From assembly GCF_001418685.1 (NCBI RefSeq), contig NZ_LIVM01000005.1, positions 119,105 to 183,104 of the forward strand: a stretch of DNA of 64,000 nucleotides, given 5' to 3'. Positions within the stretch are counted from its first letter, which is position 1. Every line of letters starts with the position of its first letter. The notes beneath the pieces were generated by a model. That model was not told the origin of the DNA, made no database searches, and worked only from the letters and a program-made list of their open reading frames with translations. Of this stretch, positions 25,801-34,676 are shown piece after piece. The DNA comes from Apibacter mensalis. GTDB taxonomy: Bacteria > Bacteroidota > Bacteroidia > Flavobacteriales > Weeksellaceae. The position numbers were made by a program, and so were the translations under genes.

Positions 25801-28800
25801 TCCTCCTCCTTCAGTTCTTTCATAGAGAGTTCTGGTTAGTAGGGGTTGTAGGGAAATACCTGTGGTTTTTACTTCCTGAACTTTTCCCCAACTATCGTAT
25901 CGGGTTTCCGTAAGTACATTCATAGGGCTGGTATGACTCAGCACTTGACCCAAATTATTATAGGTGAAATGTTCGGTGAGGTGGTCCGCATCTGTTTTTT
26001 TAATTACAAATCGTCCTGACGGGTCGTACTCATCTGTAACCGTTCGCGGCGATACACCCGGTGCGGAAACTGTTTTTTCTATCAAATTACCGAATTCGTC
26101 ATATTTTATATCTTCTGTTATGTAATCGGTAAGGTGTCCTTTTTTCATAACCTTCGTAACTAAGTTACCGGTATAGGAATAGTTCTCTTCTGTAGTATGG
26201 ACCTCTCCATAAGCAGAGGTACGGGTACGGGTTTGTACCAATCTTCCTACATAGTACCGGGTATCGTAGGCATAGGGGAAATTATCATAGGTATGTTCTG
26301 TTATTTTTTTTCCTTCTCCATTGTTGACTGTTATTTTTCTTATATTATAAAATTCGTCGTATTCGTACTTGGTTACGGTACTTATTCCGGTTAGGTAATC
26401 TTTTTCTTCTTCGTTTTGAAGTATTTTTATCCATCTTTTGTCGCTTAATCTCAAAATTAAATAGCGAAAATCTTTTTTACTTATCAAAAGGTCTTCTTTG
26501 TCGGGGTTCATAATCAAATCAAGATTCCCTCCTCGAGTTTTCCAATTGGATATGGGAAGACCCCGTAATTTAGGGGAATATGCTGTTACATTCCAATTAA
26601 CTGCTGAAATTTCTTGTGATTTCCAGCTTGATTCCGCAACCTTTTTAAAACCCAACAATCCTAATCCTTGCGCATGGGATACTAATCCGAAATATTTATA
26701 TTCTTTTTCTCGTTTTTTTCCTCCGGCTGTTACGGTAAGTTTTTTTACTATATCCAGATTCGGTGCTTGTGAAATTTCTTTATAGGGATATTTTTCTTTT
26801 AGAGAAGAATGATAAACTCCTTCTATATCACCTAATCCGCCATTTTTTTCATTGGGTTCCAACGATGCATATTCAATTTGGGTAACTATATTTCCCTCAG
26901 ATTCCGAAATTCCTTTCAATAAGATATCTTTTCTTAAATCTTTATTAAAACCTCCTTTCCAAATTTCATTCCCTTGAACAAAAATTATATTTCCTGTTTT
27001 TTGATTGTTTTTATAGTCGGCAAAAAGCAAGGTAATCGGGTCATTGTATCCATATTTAGACCATATATGTCCGGCCTCTCTATAACTAAATTGTGGTTTT
27101 TCTTCTCCTCCTAAATTCTCAAAATACTCAAGATGGGCTTTTCCGTTCCTGGATCCTTCCCATCCATTCCCATAAGACTCGTATACAGAAATTATAAGAT
27201 CTGTTTTTCCGTCTTTATTGAGATCGGATACTGTGTAGGTTTTATATCTCCTTCTTTTGGTTTGACCTTTTCCTTTCCACTCGGGAAGATATTCCGCCAA
27301 GTTTGGATAATAAACTTGTTGAAATCCTTTTCCGGTGGATATATACATATACCAATCAGAAGAACCTATCTTTTCGGGAATCATAAAATCTGTTTTACCA
27401 TCTCCATTGAAATCTCCAAACAGTACCGGTTTTTCTCCATCGTATTGCGGTATGTTCCCACTTACTATAACATTGAATTCCTTATTTTTAGTTAAGGTTG
27501 AAATCTTAAAATCACCTTCTTTTGCGAATTTATCTTTTTTGTTAAAACTTATAATGTCTGATTTTCCGTCTCCATCAAAATCTATAACAAAATTAACCGC
27601 ATCATTTAAAAAACTATTCTGATTTAATGGATGATAACTTTCTTGATCGGACAATAACGGATTCATATCCACATAATACGGTGAAAAGTATTCTTTGCTT
27701 GTGCTGGTAATACAGTGTAAATTAGGGCTCCTTGAAGACTGAAAATCATTTTTTACCCCATAATCAACATCTCGTAATTTTTTTATGCTTTGGTCGGCAC
27801 TCCCCAGAACTATAATTTCAGAGATACCATCTCCATTAAAATCTCCTTCAATGAAATCGTAATAAACTTTATTATTGTAGGTGAATTTTTTATCCGAATC
27901 AACAGCACATTCATCGGCATGAAAGCCACCATGGGGATACTTAATGGTTCTTATGTAATTTTCTTCAAATTTATTTTGTTCCTTATTAAAATTGGAAACC
28001 ATCAACGATAATTCATTATCCGTGTGATTTCTGTAATCTGAGGGTGGCAAATAACTTAAATCCTTGCTCTTATAAGTTACTATAGATTGGAAATTATTCA
28101 TCTTTCCCCCGGTTAGGGTGGATATGGGATATTTTATAAGCTTCTCCGAATTTATCTGAACTATATTTCCTTCTCCTTTTCCTAAATTCTGAAATAAATC
28201 TTTATATAATTTTCCCCCTGCTACTACATCTACTTGTCCATTTCCACTAAAATCTCCGGTCATTTTCACTTGCTTTAAATCCCATAGGGCTTCGGATTTA
28301 TCTTTTGTAAATTCTTCAAAAGAATTATCGGTAGTAGTATACGAAAAGACTATCGGGTTGGCCGGATCTCCATCTCCGTTAAATTCCTGCACAGATACCA
28401 CTCTTTGGTAATTACCGGTGATGGTTTGATGGTTTATTTGATATTTCTTAAATAGCTGATCTCCTGCATATACCTCCACTTTATCCAGAACACGGTTATT
28501 TACCATTTTTATTCCGTGCACATAAGCGAATTCCGCTCGTTCTCTTTTTTTATAATAAAATTGAATGGTATTGCTGTATTCGGTATTTTTCTTTTCATTT
28601 TTTCCCCAAACAATTTTATATATATAGGTAGTATTTTGATCCCTATCATAAAAATACTCAATGAAATTACCTTGTAAGTCAACCCATTTTTTAATAAGCC
28701 ATTCCGTTACTCCCCTGGAATCTTCTGAAGAACCATATAAAGCCATAGTGCCATCCGGAAAAATTACTTGAAAATACTCAGGCCTTTTTCCTTCTATTCC

Positions 28801-29409
28801 CGGCATGGAAATGCTTCCTGCGGATACAATATAAAGATTTGAATAAATTTCAGTTTGATATACTGTATTTTCTTTACCATAACCTCCTTCTCTTGGTATT
28901 AATCTTTGTCCGTCTAAGGAATATCTGTCGTCTTCATTGAAATTCACCCCATCCACATATCCATCAACATCTATTCGGGTCGAGACTAAGGAAATGGTAG
29001 ATATTCCGGCTATATTCCATCCGTATCCTGCCAGGCCATTATCTGAAGAACTGTTGTAAGTTAAAGAAATTTGGGGCGCTACATTTTTTATTCCCGGAGG
29101 CAAAGCTATCGGAACGGTATAATTGGAAGAACCCAAGGCTGATACATTTAATTCACCTTGGGAATCCGCAAAATGCGGTAGCGGCCCATTTTCAGGGGGA
29201 TACGATTCATTGCGATCTTTCTCCGTGTAAGTTTCTGTTACAACCGGGTCCGAACTATTAGGTAATGCCTTATCTTGGTAATTTATTTTATGATGAGTAT
29301 TATTGACATGATTATCGGAATTGTTGCTTTCAGGCAAAAGGTTTTGGGCTGAAATAGGTGTTGCCATATATAGAAATACAGACACACCTAAGGTATATAT
29401 AAATTTCAT
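22813..29409 (-). CDS. Full-length secreted SpvB/FG-GAP/RHS polymorphic toxin
   Basis: 2198 residues. A Sec signal peptide (MKFIYTLGVSVFLYMATPIS) is followed by an SpvB/TcaC-type N-terminus (~70-180: VSALGSSNYTVPIALPPG), FG-GAP/VCBS blocks (~350-800: FNGDGISEI, FDGDGKSDI, FNGDGKTDF, LNKDGKTDL), YD/RHS repeats (~1050-1780) and the RHS core (GRMYDPILKQFLSPD to YTDPSGE, ending at 1883). Residues 1884-2061 are leader 1; 2062-2198 are the tip, with LSKGEINRLEKAIGWNHGDK and YEKPKGGKGPGEWTGINIKD as in polymorphic toxin type 33. This is the only tip in the window attached to a carrier with a signal peptide, so it is the expressed one. By RHS homology the repeats should form a shell around the tip. 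Confidence 0.9.
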   Translation of the reverse strand: MKFIYTLGVSVFLYMATPISAQNLLPESNNSDNHVNNTHHKINYQDKALPNSSDPVVTETYTEKDRNESYPPENGPLPHFADSQGELNVSALGSSNYTVPIALPPGIKNVAPQISLTYNSSSDNGLAGYGWNIAGISTISLVSTRIDVDGYVDGVNFNEDDRYSLDGQRLIPREGGYGKENTVYQTEIYSNLYIVSAGSISMPGIEGKRPEYFQVIFPDGTMALYGSSEDSRGVTEWLIKKWVDLQGNFIEYFYDRDQNTTYIYKIVWGKNEKKNTEYSNTIQFYYKKRERAEFAYVHGIKMVNNRVLDKVEVYAGDQLFKKYQINHQTITGNYQRVVSVQEFNGDGDPANPIVFSYTTTDNSFEEFTKDKSEALWDLKQVKMTGDFSGNGQVDVVAGGKLYKDLFQNLGKGEGNIVQINSEKLIKYPISTLTGGKMNNFQSIVTYKSKDLSYLPPSDYRNHTDNELSLMVSNFNKEQNKFEENYIRTIKYPHGGFHADECAVDSDKKFTYNNKVYYDFIEGDFNGDGISEIIVLGSADQSIKKLRDVDYGVKNDFQSSRSPNLHCITSTSKEYFSPYYVDMNPLLSDQESYHPLNQNSFLNDAVNFVIDFDGDGKSDIISFNKKDKFAKEGDFKISTLTKNKEFNVIVSGNIPQYDGEKPVLFGDFNGDGKTDFMIPEKIGSSDWYMYISTGKGFQQVYYPNLAEYLPEWKGKGQTKRRRYKTYTVSDLNKDGKTDLIISVYESYGNGWEGSRNGKAHLEYFENLGGEEKPQFSYREAGHIWSKYGYNDPITLLFADYKNNQKTGNIIFVQGNEIWKGGFNKDLRKDILLKGISESEGNIVTQIEYASLEPNEKNGGLGDIEGVYHSSLKEKYPYKEISQAPNLDIVKKLTVTAGGKKREKEYKYFGLVSHAQGLGLLGFKKVAESSWKSQEISAVNWNVTAYSPKLRGLPISNWKTRGGNLDLIMNPDKEDLLISKKDFRYLILRLSDKRWIKILQNEEEKDYLTGISTVTKYEYDEFYNIRKITVNNGEGKKITEHTYDNFPYAYDTRYYVGRLVQTRTRTSAYGEVHTTEENYSYTGNLVTKVMKKGHLTDYITEDIKYDEFGNLIEKTVSAPGVSPRTVTDEYDPSGRFVIKKTDADHLTEHFTYNNLGQVLSHTSPMNVLTETRYDSWGKVQEVKTTGISLQPLLTRTLYERTEGGGIKITTFNEDTREYSQICKDVLGHEVKTTIRGFEPGTYISKQTVYDALGRKSKESEPYFEGENPQGWNTTQYDDFSRPVQQNLFTGKTITTVYKGLSVTTDDGVKKQTLTRDANGNIRTLNDNGEIIEYTYDANGNQKTARYGDHTLISLYDGWGRRISFLDPSVSTIPYTHTYNNYGEVLKETTPDGTTVYTYSPTGKLLTKQVKGKDTDLSVNYEYSNTGLLIKEHGNYNRESYTYHYFYNTNNQLEKSEEITPHATYRNEYTYDLYGTTINEEKTTLYGNFKSSVMLAYSYNDHNGMMEKIDILKEGEKQPVWQLTQANERLQSLIVKLGNEIIIKNSIDKAGYLTQTRHLTRRTHLLTVEYDFDWKSGNLNSRYRDTYNWKEEFTYDPFERLVSWTDPEGTHSLSYETDGRITDNSEVGKYQYTTTARYQKTSIDLNTDGKNHYQTSPLQQITYNALKKPVAIRETEKLPSGKNGTSPEVQHNIKFTYNLHTTRSSATIQNNTQETQKKYYSDSQDVEIILENGLIKIITYIGGSPYSAPAAHVIQIKERNPQKPEETLYYFHRDYQGTLLAITDEIGKAIEQRLFDPWGKILKVTDRKGKTTSQNPQLIFTDRGYTGHEHFTTVGLIHMNGRMYDPILKQFLSPDNHIQDPYNAQNYNRYSYVLNNPLKYTDPSGELFTVAGTAWLGAAVIGATIGAVSYTTYALCTDSFLWGGFVKSILMGGAGGAAAYGVGSLAGVIRTGISTTTQTLTNLQVDILAAGIEGAMNGLTQGIIQGISGGDILQGISSGSISSLVSTAVSMGGTAAGVDGTKIGGTLFFGTVSGGFGAVLTNGNFWQGAATGLIVSGLNHVAHQMDGVHIAQESPNTGGDPNPNRNWRQDKLLSKGEINRLEKAIGWNHGDKGQNNRGGGKKDLYKDKDGNIYEKPKGGKGPGEWTGINIKDLYTGSLLNKIGEGILKIIDKASTRLTPFFMPTIVPIFMNNTNEYINQVN
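23226..23760 (-). repeat. Leader 1, reference copy of the cassette-shared segment
   Basis: This 534-base, GC-rich coding segment lies between the RHS core (DPSGE) and the tip. Copies of its 3' part, all minus strand, are at about 1-262, 3565-3777, 4645-4814, 6235-6534, 9440-9550, 10340-10790, 13062-13245, 14055-14210, 16690-16897, 19590-19712, 20655-20815 and 22175-22315. All run to GLNHxxH at the 3' side but start at different points on the 5' side, as expected if each was cut by a separate recombination event. Confidence 0.85.
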
Positions 29410-29439
29410 TTTTATGGAATTAGTTTGAGGTTTTGCGAC

Positions 29440-29898
29440 TTATTTTTTAATAACGGTATGATGGATAATTCTTCCGTCAGAGCAATATAGCTTAACATAG
29501 TAAACACCCGAAGGTTTAGGGCCCATATTCAGAACTGCTTTTCGCTCCGATGCTTTAAATTTCACCTCTTCTATTAGAGTAGCATTATAGGCCAACAGCT
29601 CTATCTTGATCAATAAGTTTGCTATAACAGGATTCCATCGAATCGTTAGCGCCGTTTCTACAGGATTGGGATATATCTCTATTTCATTGTTTTTAGTATA
29701 CATGATGGGTTCGCCTACTGCGGATGGATCAATTGATTCGGGTTGCAACAGTCGCGAAATGGGATCCCGCACCTCATCATATTCCAATTTTCTTAACACT
29801 TGATTTCCTGAATCATCGTATCCGAAATAGAGATTCTGGGCTTGAATAAATTCAATTCTATACAATAAACAGAATAAAAATAAGTAAAAGTATCTCAT
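29440..29898 (-). CDS. Small secreted protein with type IX sorting domain, toxin operon leader gene
   Basis: 152 residues: signal peptide to ~20 (LLYRIEFIQAQ), a short segment with GYDDSGNQVLRKLEYDE, and a C-terminal type A sorting domain from ~70 (IEIYPNPVETALTIRW to PSGVYYVKLYCSDG and HHTVIKK). Such domains direct cargo through the type IX system to the surface. It lies 30 bases in front of the Rhs gene in one operon. I infer a role in anchoring or exporting the toxin; it could also be a relic of a longer surface protein. Confidence 0.75.
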   Translation of the reverse strand: MRYFYLFLFCLLYRIEFIQAQNLYFGYDDSGNQVLRKLEYDEVRDPISRLLQPESIDPSAVGEPIMYTKNNEIEIYPNPVETALTIRWNPVIANLLIKIELLAYNATLIEEVKFKASERKAVLNMGPKPSGVYYVKLYCSDGRIIHHTVIKK

Positions 29899-29928
29899 AA
29901 TTTATTATTTAAAACATTTATTATCCTT

Positions 29929-29936
29929 CAAAGATA
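29929..29936 (-). promoter_or_regulatory. Bacteroidota -7 element (TATCTTTG) for the toxin operon
   Basis: On the minus strand TATCTTTG matches TAnnTTTG and lies 31 bases before the ATG at 29898. No clear TTG is seen 18-19 bases further up, so strength is uncertain. Confidence 0.45.
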
Positions 29937-29987
29937 TAAAATAAAAATAAGAAATTAGCTTCTATTTATATTATTTTAAAAAAAAAT

Positions 29988-30017
29988 AAGGGATTGCTAT
30001 AAAAAAAGCAATCCCTT
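29988..30017 (-). terminator. Hairpin terminator after the prolyl oligopeptidase gene
   Basis: AAGGGATTGC pairs with GCAATCCCTT around an A/T loop and, on the minus strand, is followed by TATTTTTTTTT. It separates the peptidase gene from the toxin operon. Confidence 0.75.
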
Positions 30018-30041
30018 GGACTTAACAGTAATTTTTAATAT

Positions 30042-32156
30042 CTATTTTAACTCTTTAATTCCGAAATTGTTAAAAGTAAAAGCAAATTTGTCAGCGATCT
30101 CTTCTATCAGTAAATCTATGGGTTTTCCTGCTCCGTGTCCTGCGCGTGTTTCAATCCTTATTAAAACAGGATTATTGCAGCTTTGCTTTTCTTGTAATTC
30201 TGCAGCAAATTTATACGAATGAGAAGGGACAACCCGGTCGTCGTGGTCTCCGGTGGTAATTAAGGTTGCCGGGTAGCAAACTCCTTTTTTAACGTTATGA
30301 ACAGGCGAATAAGATTTTAAATAGGTAAACATTTCTTTATTGTCGTCTGCGGTTCCATAGTCATACGCCCATCCGGCACCTGCTGTAAAGGTATGGTAGC
30401 GTAACATATCCAACACACCTACTGCAGGTAAGGCTACTTGGGCCAAATCGGGACGCATCGTCATTACTGCTCCTACCAATAAACCTCCGTTGGAACCTCC
30501 CGACAAGGCTAAATAGCTGGAAGAGGTGTATTTATTAGCAATCAAGTACTCTCCTGCTGAAATAAAATCTTCAAATACATTTTTTTTGTTTAGCCGAGTT
30601 CCGGCGTCGTGCCATTTTCGCCCGTATTCTCCTCCTCCTCTTATGTTAGCTACGGCATACACACCTCCATTTTGTAGCCATACAGCAGTAGGTACTGAAA
30701 ATGCAGGCAACAGGCTTATTTCAAAACCTCCATATCCGTACAGTAAGGTCGGATTTTTTCCGTTTAGTTTAATTCCCTTTTTATAAGTAAGGGTCATGGG
30801 TATTTGGGTACCGTCTTGGGAAGTATAAAAAATTTGTTTGCTTTCAAATTCTTCGGGGTTAAAATTAATTACAGGTTTTTGGTAAAGTTCAGATACTCCA
30901 TTTTCTGTATTATATTTAAATAGCGTAGACGGATAAATATAGTTGGTAAAAGAGTAATAAATTTCTTTTTGATTGTTTTTACCCGAAAAACCCGCTGCCT
31001 GCCCTAATCCGGGTAAGTCTATAGTCCGTAGTAATTTACCATTCAAATCATATTGTTTCACTTCTGTGTGTACATCTACAATATATTCAGCAAATAGATA
31101 TGTATTGGCACTGCTTACTTTAAGTACTGACTTCGTTTCGGGTATTACGGTTTCCCACTTCGGCGATTGGGTTTTTATTTGTGATGCGTTTATCTTCACT
31201 AATTTTTGATTAGGAGCATCCCGGTTGGTTTGCAGGTATATCCAATCTCCATCTGTAGTAACTACTTCATAGCTATTGGTAAATCCTGTTACCACAGGTA
31301 GGATCTTATTTGGTGTTTTTAAATCCTGAATATATAACTCATTACCGGAAGTAGAGTTTGCTGCGGTTATTATTAAATATCGCTGATCTTCCGAAACGCT
31401 GGCGTTTATATACCTTCGTGGAGTTTTTTCGCCTCCGAAGACGATTTGATCTTTAGATTGCGATTCATGTAGATTATGAAAAAACAAAATATGATGTTCT
31501 GTTTTTCCGGATAACGGACTTCCTATTTTGGGCTTTTGATAACCGGAATAATAAAATCCTTCATTAGATTTCCAAGCAACAGTAGAAAATTTAACATTTT
31601 TGAGGGTATCTCCGACCTGTTTTTTTGTGTTGGTGTCTATAATTATTACTTTCCTCCAATCCGAACCGCCTTCCGATATTTGATAAGCGGCTAAGCTTCC
31701 ATCCTTACTAAAGGAAATGCCGCCCAAAGAGGTCGTACCGTCTGTTGAAAAAGCATTAGGATCTAAAAATATCTCTTCCTTGCCTCCGGCGGTTAATCTT
31801 CTATAAAGGACAGACTGCGGCTGCAATCCATTATTCTTATAATAATAGGTATATTCTCCTTCTTCAAAAGGAGCCGATATTCTTTCGTAATTCCAAAGCT
31901 CTTTAAGTTGATCTTTTATTTGATTTCTGTACTGTATTTTATATAAGTATTCAAATGTTAGCTTATTTTGATTGTTGACCCATTTTTTTGTTTTTGGAGA
32001 TTGATCATCTTCTAACCATCTGTAAGGAGCTGTAACTTTTTCCCCGAAATAATCGTCCTTTTCTGCTCCTTTTTCTGTTGTGGGATATTTCATGTGTTGC
32101 GCATTTACTGTTAAGATTGTTATTAAACTTAAAGTAATAATTTTTGGTTTTATCAT
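30042..32156 (-). CDS. Prolyl oligopeptidase family protein (S9A)
   Basis: 704 residues with a signal peptide (ITLSLITILTVNAQ), so probably periplasmic. The N-terminus PYRWLEDDQSPKTKKWV is typical of S9A, a beta-propeller region follows, and the catalytic domain has Ser555 in GGSNGGLL, Asp at ~640 in GDHDDRVVP and His674 in AGHGAGK. It cleaves short peptides after proline. Length and spacing match the family. Transcribed alone, with a terminator downstream. Confidence 0.93.
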   Translation of the reverse strand: MIKPKIITLSLITILTVNAQHMKYPTTEKGAEKDDYFGEKVTAPYRWLEDDQSPKTKKWVNNQNKLTFEYLYKIQYRNQIKDQLKELWNYERISAPFEEGEYTYYYKNNGLQPQSVLYRRLTAGGKEEIFLDPNAFSTDGTTSLGGISFSKDGSLAAYQISEGGSDWRKVIIIDTNTKKQVGDTLKNVKFSTVAWKSNEGFYYSGYQKPKIGSPLSGKTEHHILFFHNLHESQSKDQIVFGGEKTPRRYINASVSEDQRYLIITAANSTSGNELYIQDLKTPNKILPVVTGFTNSYEVVTTDGDWIYLQTNRDAPNQKLVKINASQIKTQSPKWETVIPETKSVLKVSSANTYLFAEYIVDVHTEVKQYDLNGKLLRTIDLPGLGQAAGFSGKNNQKEIYYSFTNYIYPSTLFKYNTENGVSELYQKPVINFNPEEFESKQIFYTSQDGTQIPMTLTYKKGIKLNGKNPTLLYGYGGFEISLLPAFSVPTAVWLQNGGVYAVANIRGGGEYGRKWHDAGTRLNKKNVFEDFISAGEYLIANKYTSSSYLALSGGSNGGLLVGAVMTMRPDLAQVALPAVGVLDMLRYHTFTAGAGWAYDYGTADDNKEMFTYLKSYSPVHNVKKGVCYPATLITTGDHDDRVVPSHSYKFAAELQEKQSCNNPVLIRIETRAGHGAGKPIDLLIEEIADKFAFTFNNFGIKELK

Positions 32157-32189
32157 AAAAAAATTATTGGTAATTATAAAATTAAAAAA

Positions 32190-32215
32190 AACCTTTAATT
32201 TATGAATTAAAGGTT
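32190..32215 (-). terminator. Hairpin terminator after the PfkB kinase gene
   Basis: AACCTTTAATT and AATTAAAGGTT pair around a TATG loop; read on the minus strand the stem is followed by TTTTTTTAATTTT. It ends the gene at 32242. Confidence 0.7.
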
Positions 32216-32241
32216 AGATAAAATCTTGGATAATTATAATT

Positions 32242-33162
32242 TTAAAAACTATAATTATATTCCGTCAACTTTTTAAATTCATTAAGTCTATTTTCAAATT
32301 CCAAAGAAGATATATGTTGCAATTTCTCTGTACCGAATTTTTCAACTGTAAAAGAGGCCAATGCGCTTCCCACTATGATGGCTTTTTTCATATTTTCATA
32401 CGATAAATCTGCAGTTTGTGTTATATAACCTGCAAATCCTCCGGCAAATGTATCCCCAGCGCCGGTTGGATCAAAGACATCTTCCAACGGTAAAGCCGGA
32501 GCAAAAAATATTTTATTCTCATTAAAAAGCAATGCACCATGCTCTCCTTTTTTAATAATCACTACACGGGGACCCATCTCTTGTATTTTTTTTGCTGCTT
32601 TTACTAAACTGAATTCTCCCGAAAGTTGACGCGCTTCGGCATCATTAATAGTTATTACATCTACTTGAGAAAGTATTTGAAGTAATGAATCCCAAGCGGT
32701 ATTCATCCAAAAATCCATAGTATCTAATATGACTAATTTGGGTTTTACCGACATTTGTTCTAAAACGGATAATTGTACGGCAGGATGTAAATTTCCCAAC
32801 ATTACAATTTCAGAATTTTTCTGAGAATCGGGAATTTTAGGCTCAAAATTTTCTAATACATTTAATTCTGTAATTAATGTGTCGCGATTGTTCATATCTG
32901 TATGATATTTTCCGGCCCAAAAAAAAGTTTTTCCTTCTTCTATTTTTTTTACTCCTTCAATACCTATAGAATTTTTATGGAATACCTCTATATATTCAGG
33001 TTTAAAATCTCCACCTATTACAGAAACAAGGTTAACTTTTGCTCCCAGCTTCGAAGCTGCCAAACCTATATAGGTGGCAGCCCCGCCTAAAATCTTATCA
33101 GTTTTCCCAAATGGGGTTTCTATGGCATCGTATGCAACGGTACCCACTGCTAGTAACTTCAT
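32242..33162 (-). CDS. PfkB family carbohydrate or nucleoside kinase
   Basis: 306 residues of the ribokinase fold. The N-terminus has LGGAATYIGLAASKLGA (substrate-side glycines) and the C-terminal signature is DPTGAGDTFAGGF with catalytic Asp237. It transfers phosphate from ATP to a sugar or nucleoside; the substrate is not evident. Cytoplasmic. A TATCTTTG element at 33189-33196 (minus) lies 27 bases before the start. Alone on its strand between two terminated units. Confidence 0.88.
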   Translation of the reverse strand: MKLLAVGTVAYDAIETPFGKTDKILGGAATYIGLAASKLGAKVNLVSVIGGDFKPEYIEVFHKNSIGIEGVKKIEEGKTFFWAGKYHTDMNNRDTLITELNVLENFEPKIPDSQKNSEIVMLGNLHPAVQLSVLEQMSVKPKLVILDTMDFWMNTAWDSLLQILSQVDVITINDAEARQLSGEFSLVKAAKKIQEMGPRVVIIKKGEHGALLFNENKIFFAPALPLEDVFDPTGAGDTFAGGFAGYITQTADLSYENMKKAIIVGSALASFTVEKFGTEKLQHISSLEFENRLNEFKKLTEYNYSF

Positions 33163-33324
33163 TTATTTTAATTAAAATTATATATCCACAAAGATAAACG
33201 TAATGGGAAAGATAGAAAAAGATTTCTCAAAAAATAAATTGATATTTAGATCATTTTAAGAAAGATACCGTGATTTATTGGTATGAATATATCTTTTCAG
33301 TAAATAGTTTTATTCCATATACAG

Positions 33325-34242
33325 TTATTTATTTTTGGAATTAAATCCATAGGATAATCCTATTCCAAATGTTTGACGGGTTTGAACTCTTTTAATTTGA
33401 TCATGATCATAAATCAAGTCAAAGGTTAGCTTAGTGGATATATGATTATTGACTTTCATATCAATGACACTTCCAAAATTTACATCAACCCTTTCGGCAT
33501 GGGATAGATAGTTTGAAAATAAAGATAAAGAATTATCCCAAACTACATTTTTCATTATTTCCACTTTATATTTAGCATTAACCATAGCTCCGAGCTCCAT
33601 ATACATATAATCTCCATCATGTTTTAATCCGTAATTATCTTTTTTCTGTAATTTTCTATCCAGCACAAATGTATTTTTGGAGGTTATGGGTAACAAGGAT
33701 AATTGAAAATTTCCATCCGGCTTATAATCAAAACCAAACCCTACAGTCAAATAACCCGGAGACATAAACGAAGAAATCCTGTCTTTGGAGGTATAGTCGG
33801 GGTGAGCACTATAATCATATCCATTAAACATTTGCGTTTTAAATGACAGGTCTACACTAGCGTACCAATTTTTAGATATGCCTCGTCCGTACATAGATTC
33901 AAGCAACAGAATGTCATCTGTTTTTCTCATCTTATCATTTTTATTATTGACTTGGCCGTATCCGATGGTTATTTTGTTTTTAAAAATATTTTTTCCTTTC
34001 TTATAATCCAAGGAATATTTTATCCTTGCAGATCCTCCAAATGAATTGGTTCCTCCGGCTATCCAATTGGAAAATGAACTTTGATTTACTATAAGAGAAT
34101 GATCGCCACTAATTTTCCAATTTTTAGCTTTCTTGGGAACAGTAAGCGTATCAGTTACAGGAGTGCCAGTTAGTGGTTGTTGAGCATAAATAAATTGTGA
34201 GAGGGTTGATACAAATAAAAATAATAAAATTTTTTTCATCAT
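33325..34242 (-). CDS. DUF3078 outer-membrane-type protein
   Basis: 305 residues with a signal peptide (LLFLFVSTLSQFIYAQ). The body has the DUF3078 pattern: NQSSFSNWIAGGTNSFGGSA near 55-74, then alternating beta strands and a C-terminus ending in aromatic GIGLSYGFNSK, all typical of beta-barrel proteins. Role in the family is unknown. A strong promoter (34274-34302) precedes it. Confidence 0.85.
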   Translation of the reverse strand: MMKKILLFLFVSTLSQFIYAQQPLTGTPVTDTLTVPKKAKNWKISGDHSLIVNQSSFSNWIAGGTNSFGGSARIKYSLDYKKGKNIFKNKITIGYGQVNNKNDKMRKTDDILLLESMYGRGISKNWYASVDLSFKTQMFNGYDYSAHPDYTSKDRISSFMSPGYLTVGFGFDYKPDGNFQLSLLPITSKNTFVLDRKLQKKDNYGLKHDGDYMYMELGAMVNAKYKVEIMKNVVWDNSLSLFSNYLSHAERVDVNFGSVIDMKVNNHISTKLTFDLIYDHDQIKRVQTRQTFGIGLSYGFNSKNK

Positions 34243-34273
34243 TCTTGATTGATTTATATGTTAAAAAAAAGAT

Positions 34274-34302
34274 CAAATATAGTAATTATTTAATATACGC
34301 AA
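34274..34302 (-). promoter_or_regulatory. Promoter TTG-N18-TATATTTG for the DUF3078 gene
   Basis: Minus-strand TTG (34300-34302) and TATATTTG (34274-34281) are 18 bases apart, a full match to the Bacteroidota sigma-A consensus, 32 bases before the ATG. Confidence 0.7.
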
Positions 34303-34676
34303 CATTTTTACGCATCACTTAGGTATTTTACAAGTATCGTATTACTTGACAGTACTTTTTGATGTATTATTATCGATTTATTGATTGAAAAAATATAATA
34401 CGAATATATTCGTGTATTATCTTATTTCAAAATTTTATATTCTTATTTTGGTGATTTAAAAATAGCTAAAGTAGAAATTCTGATTTCTAATTTAAATATG
34501 AAATTTTAGCATTTTTTATTGTAAGGTATTCAAATTAGGACTATATCTATCTGCATACTGATTTATAAGTAACGTCATCATAATACATAAATATAACGAT
34601 AACTACATAGATGATGCAGTTATTGAATTATTCGGCTATATATGATTTAACTAATTTATACTGATAAAGGTAAATT
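34303..34676. other. Gene-free AT-rich spacer
   Basis: About 370 bases between the DUF4254 gene end and the DUF3078 promoter. I see no open frame, RNA or clear hairpin in it. Confidence 0.5.

Noticed and set aside
22813..29409. T6SS-linked Rhs effector
   Set aside because: A Sec signal peptide is present, no PAAR motif is seen, and no vgrG, hcp or chaperone gene is adjacent.
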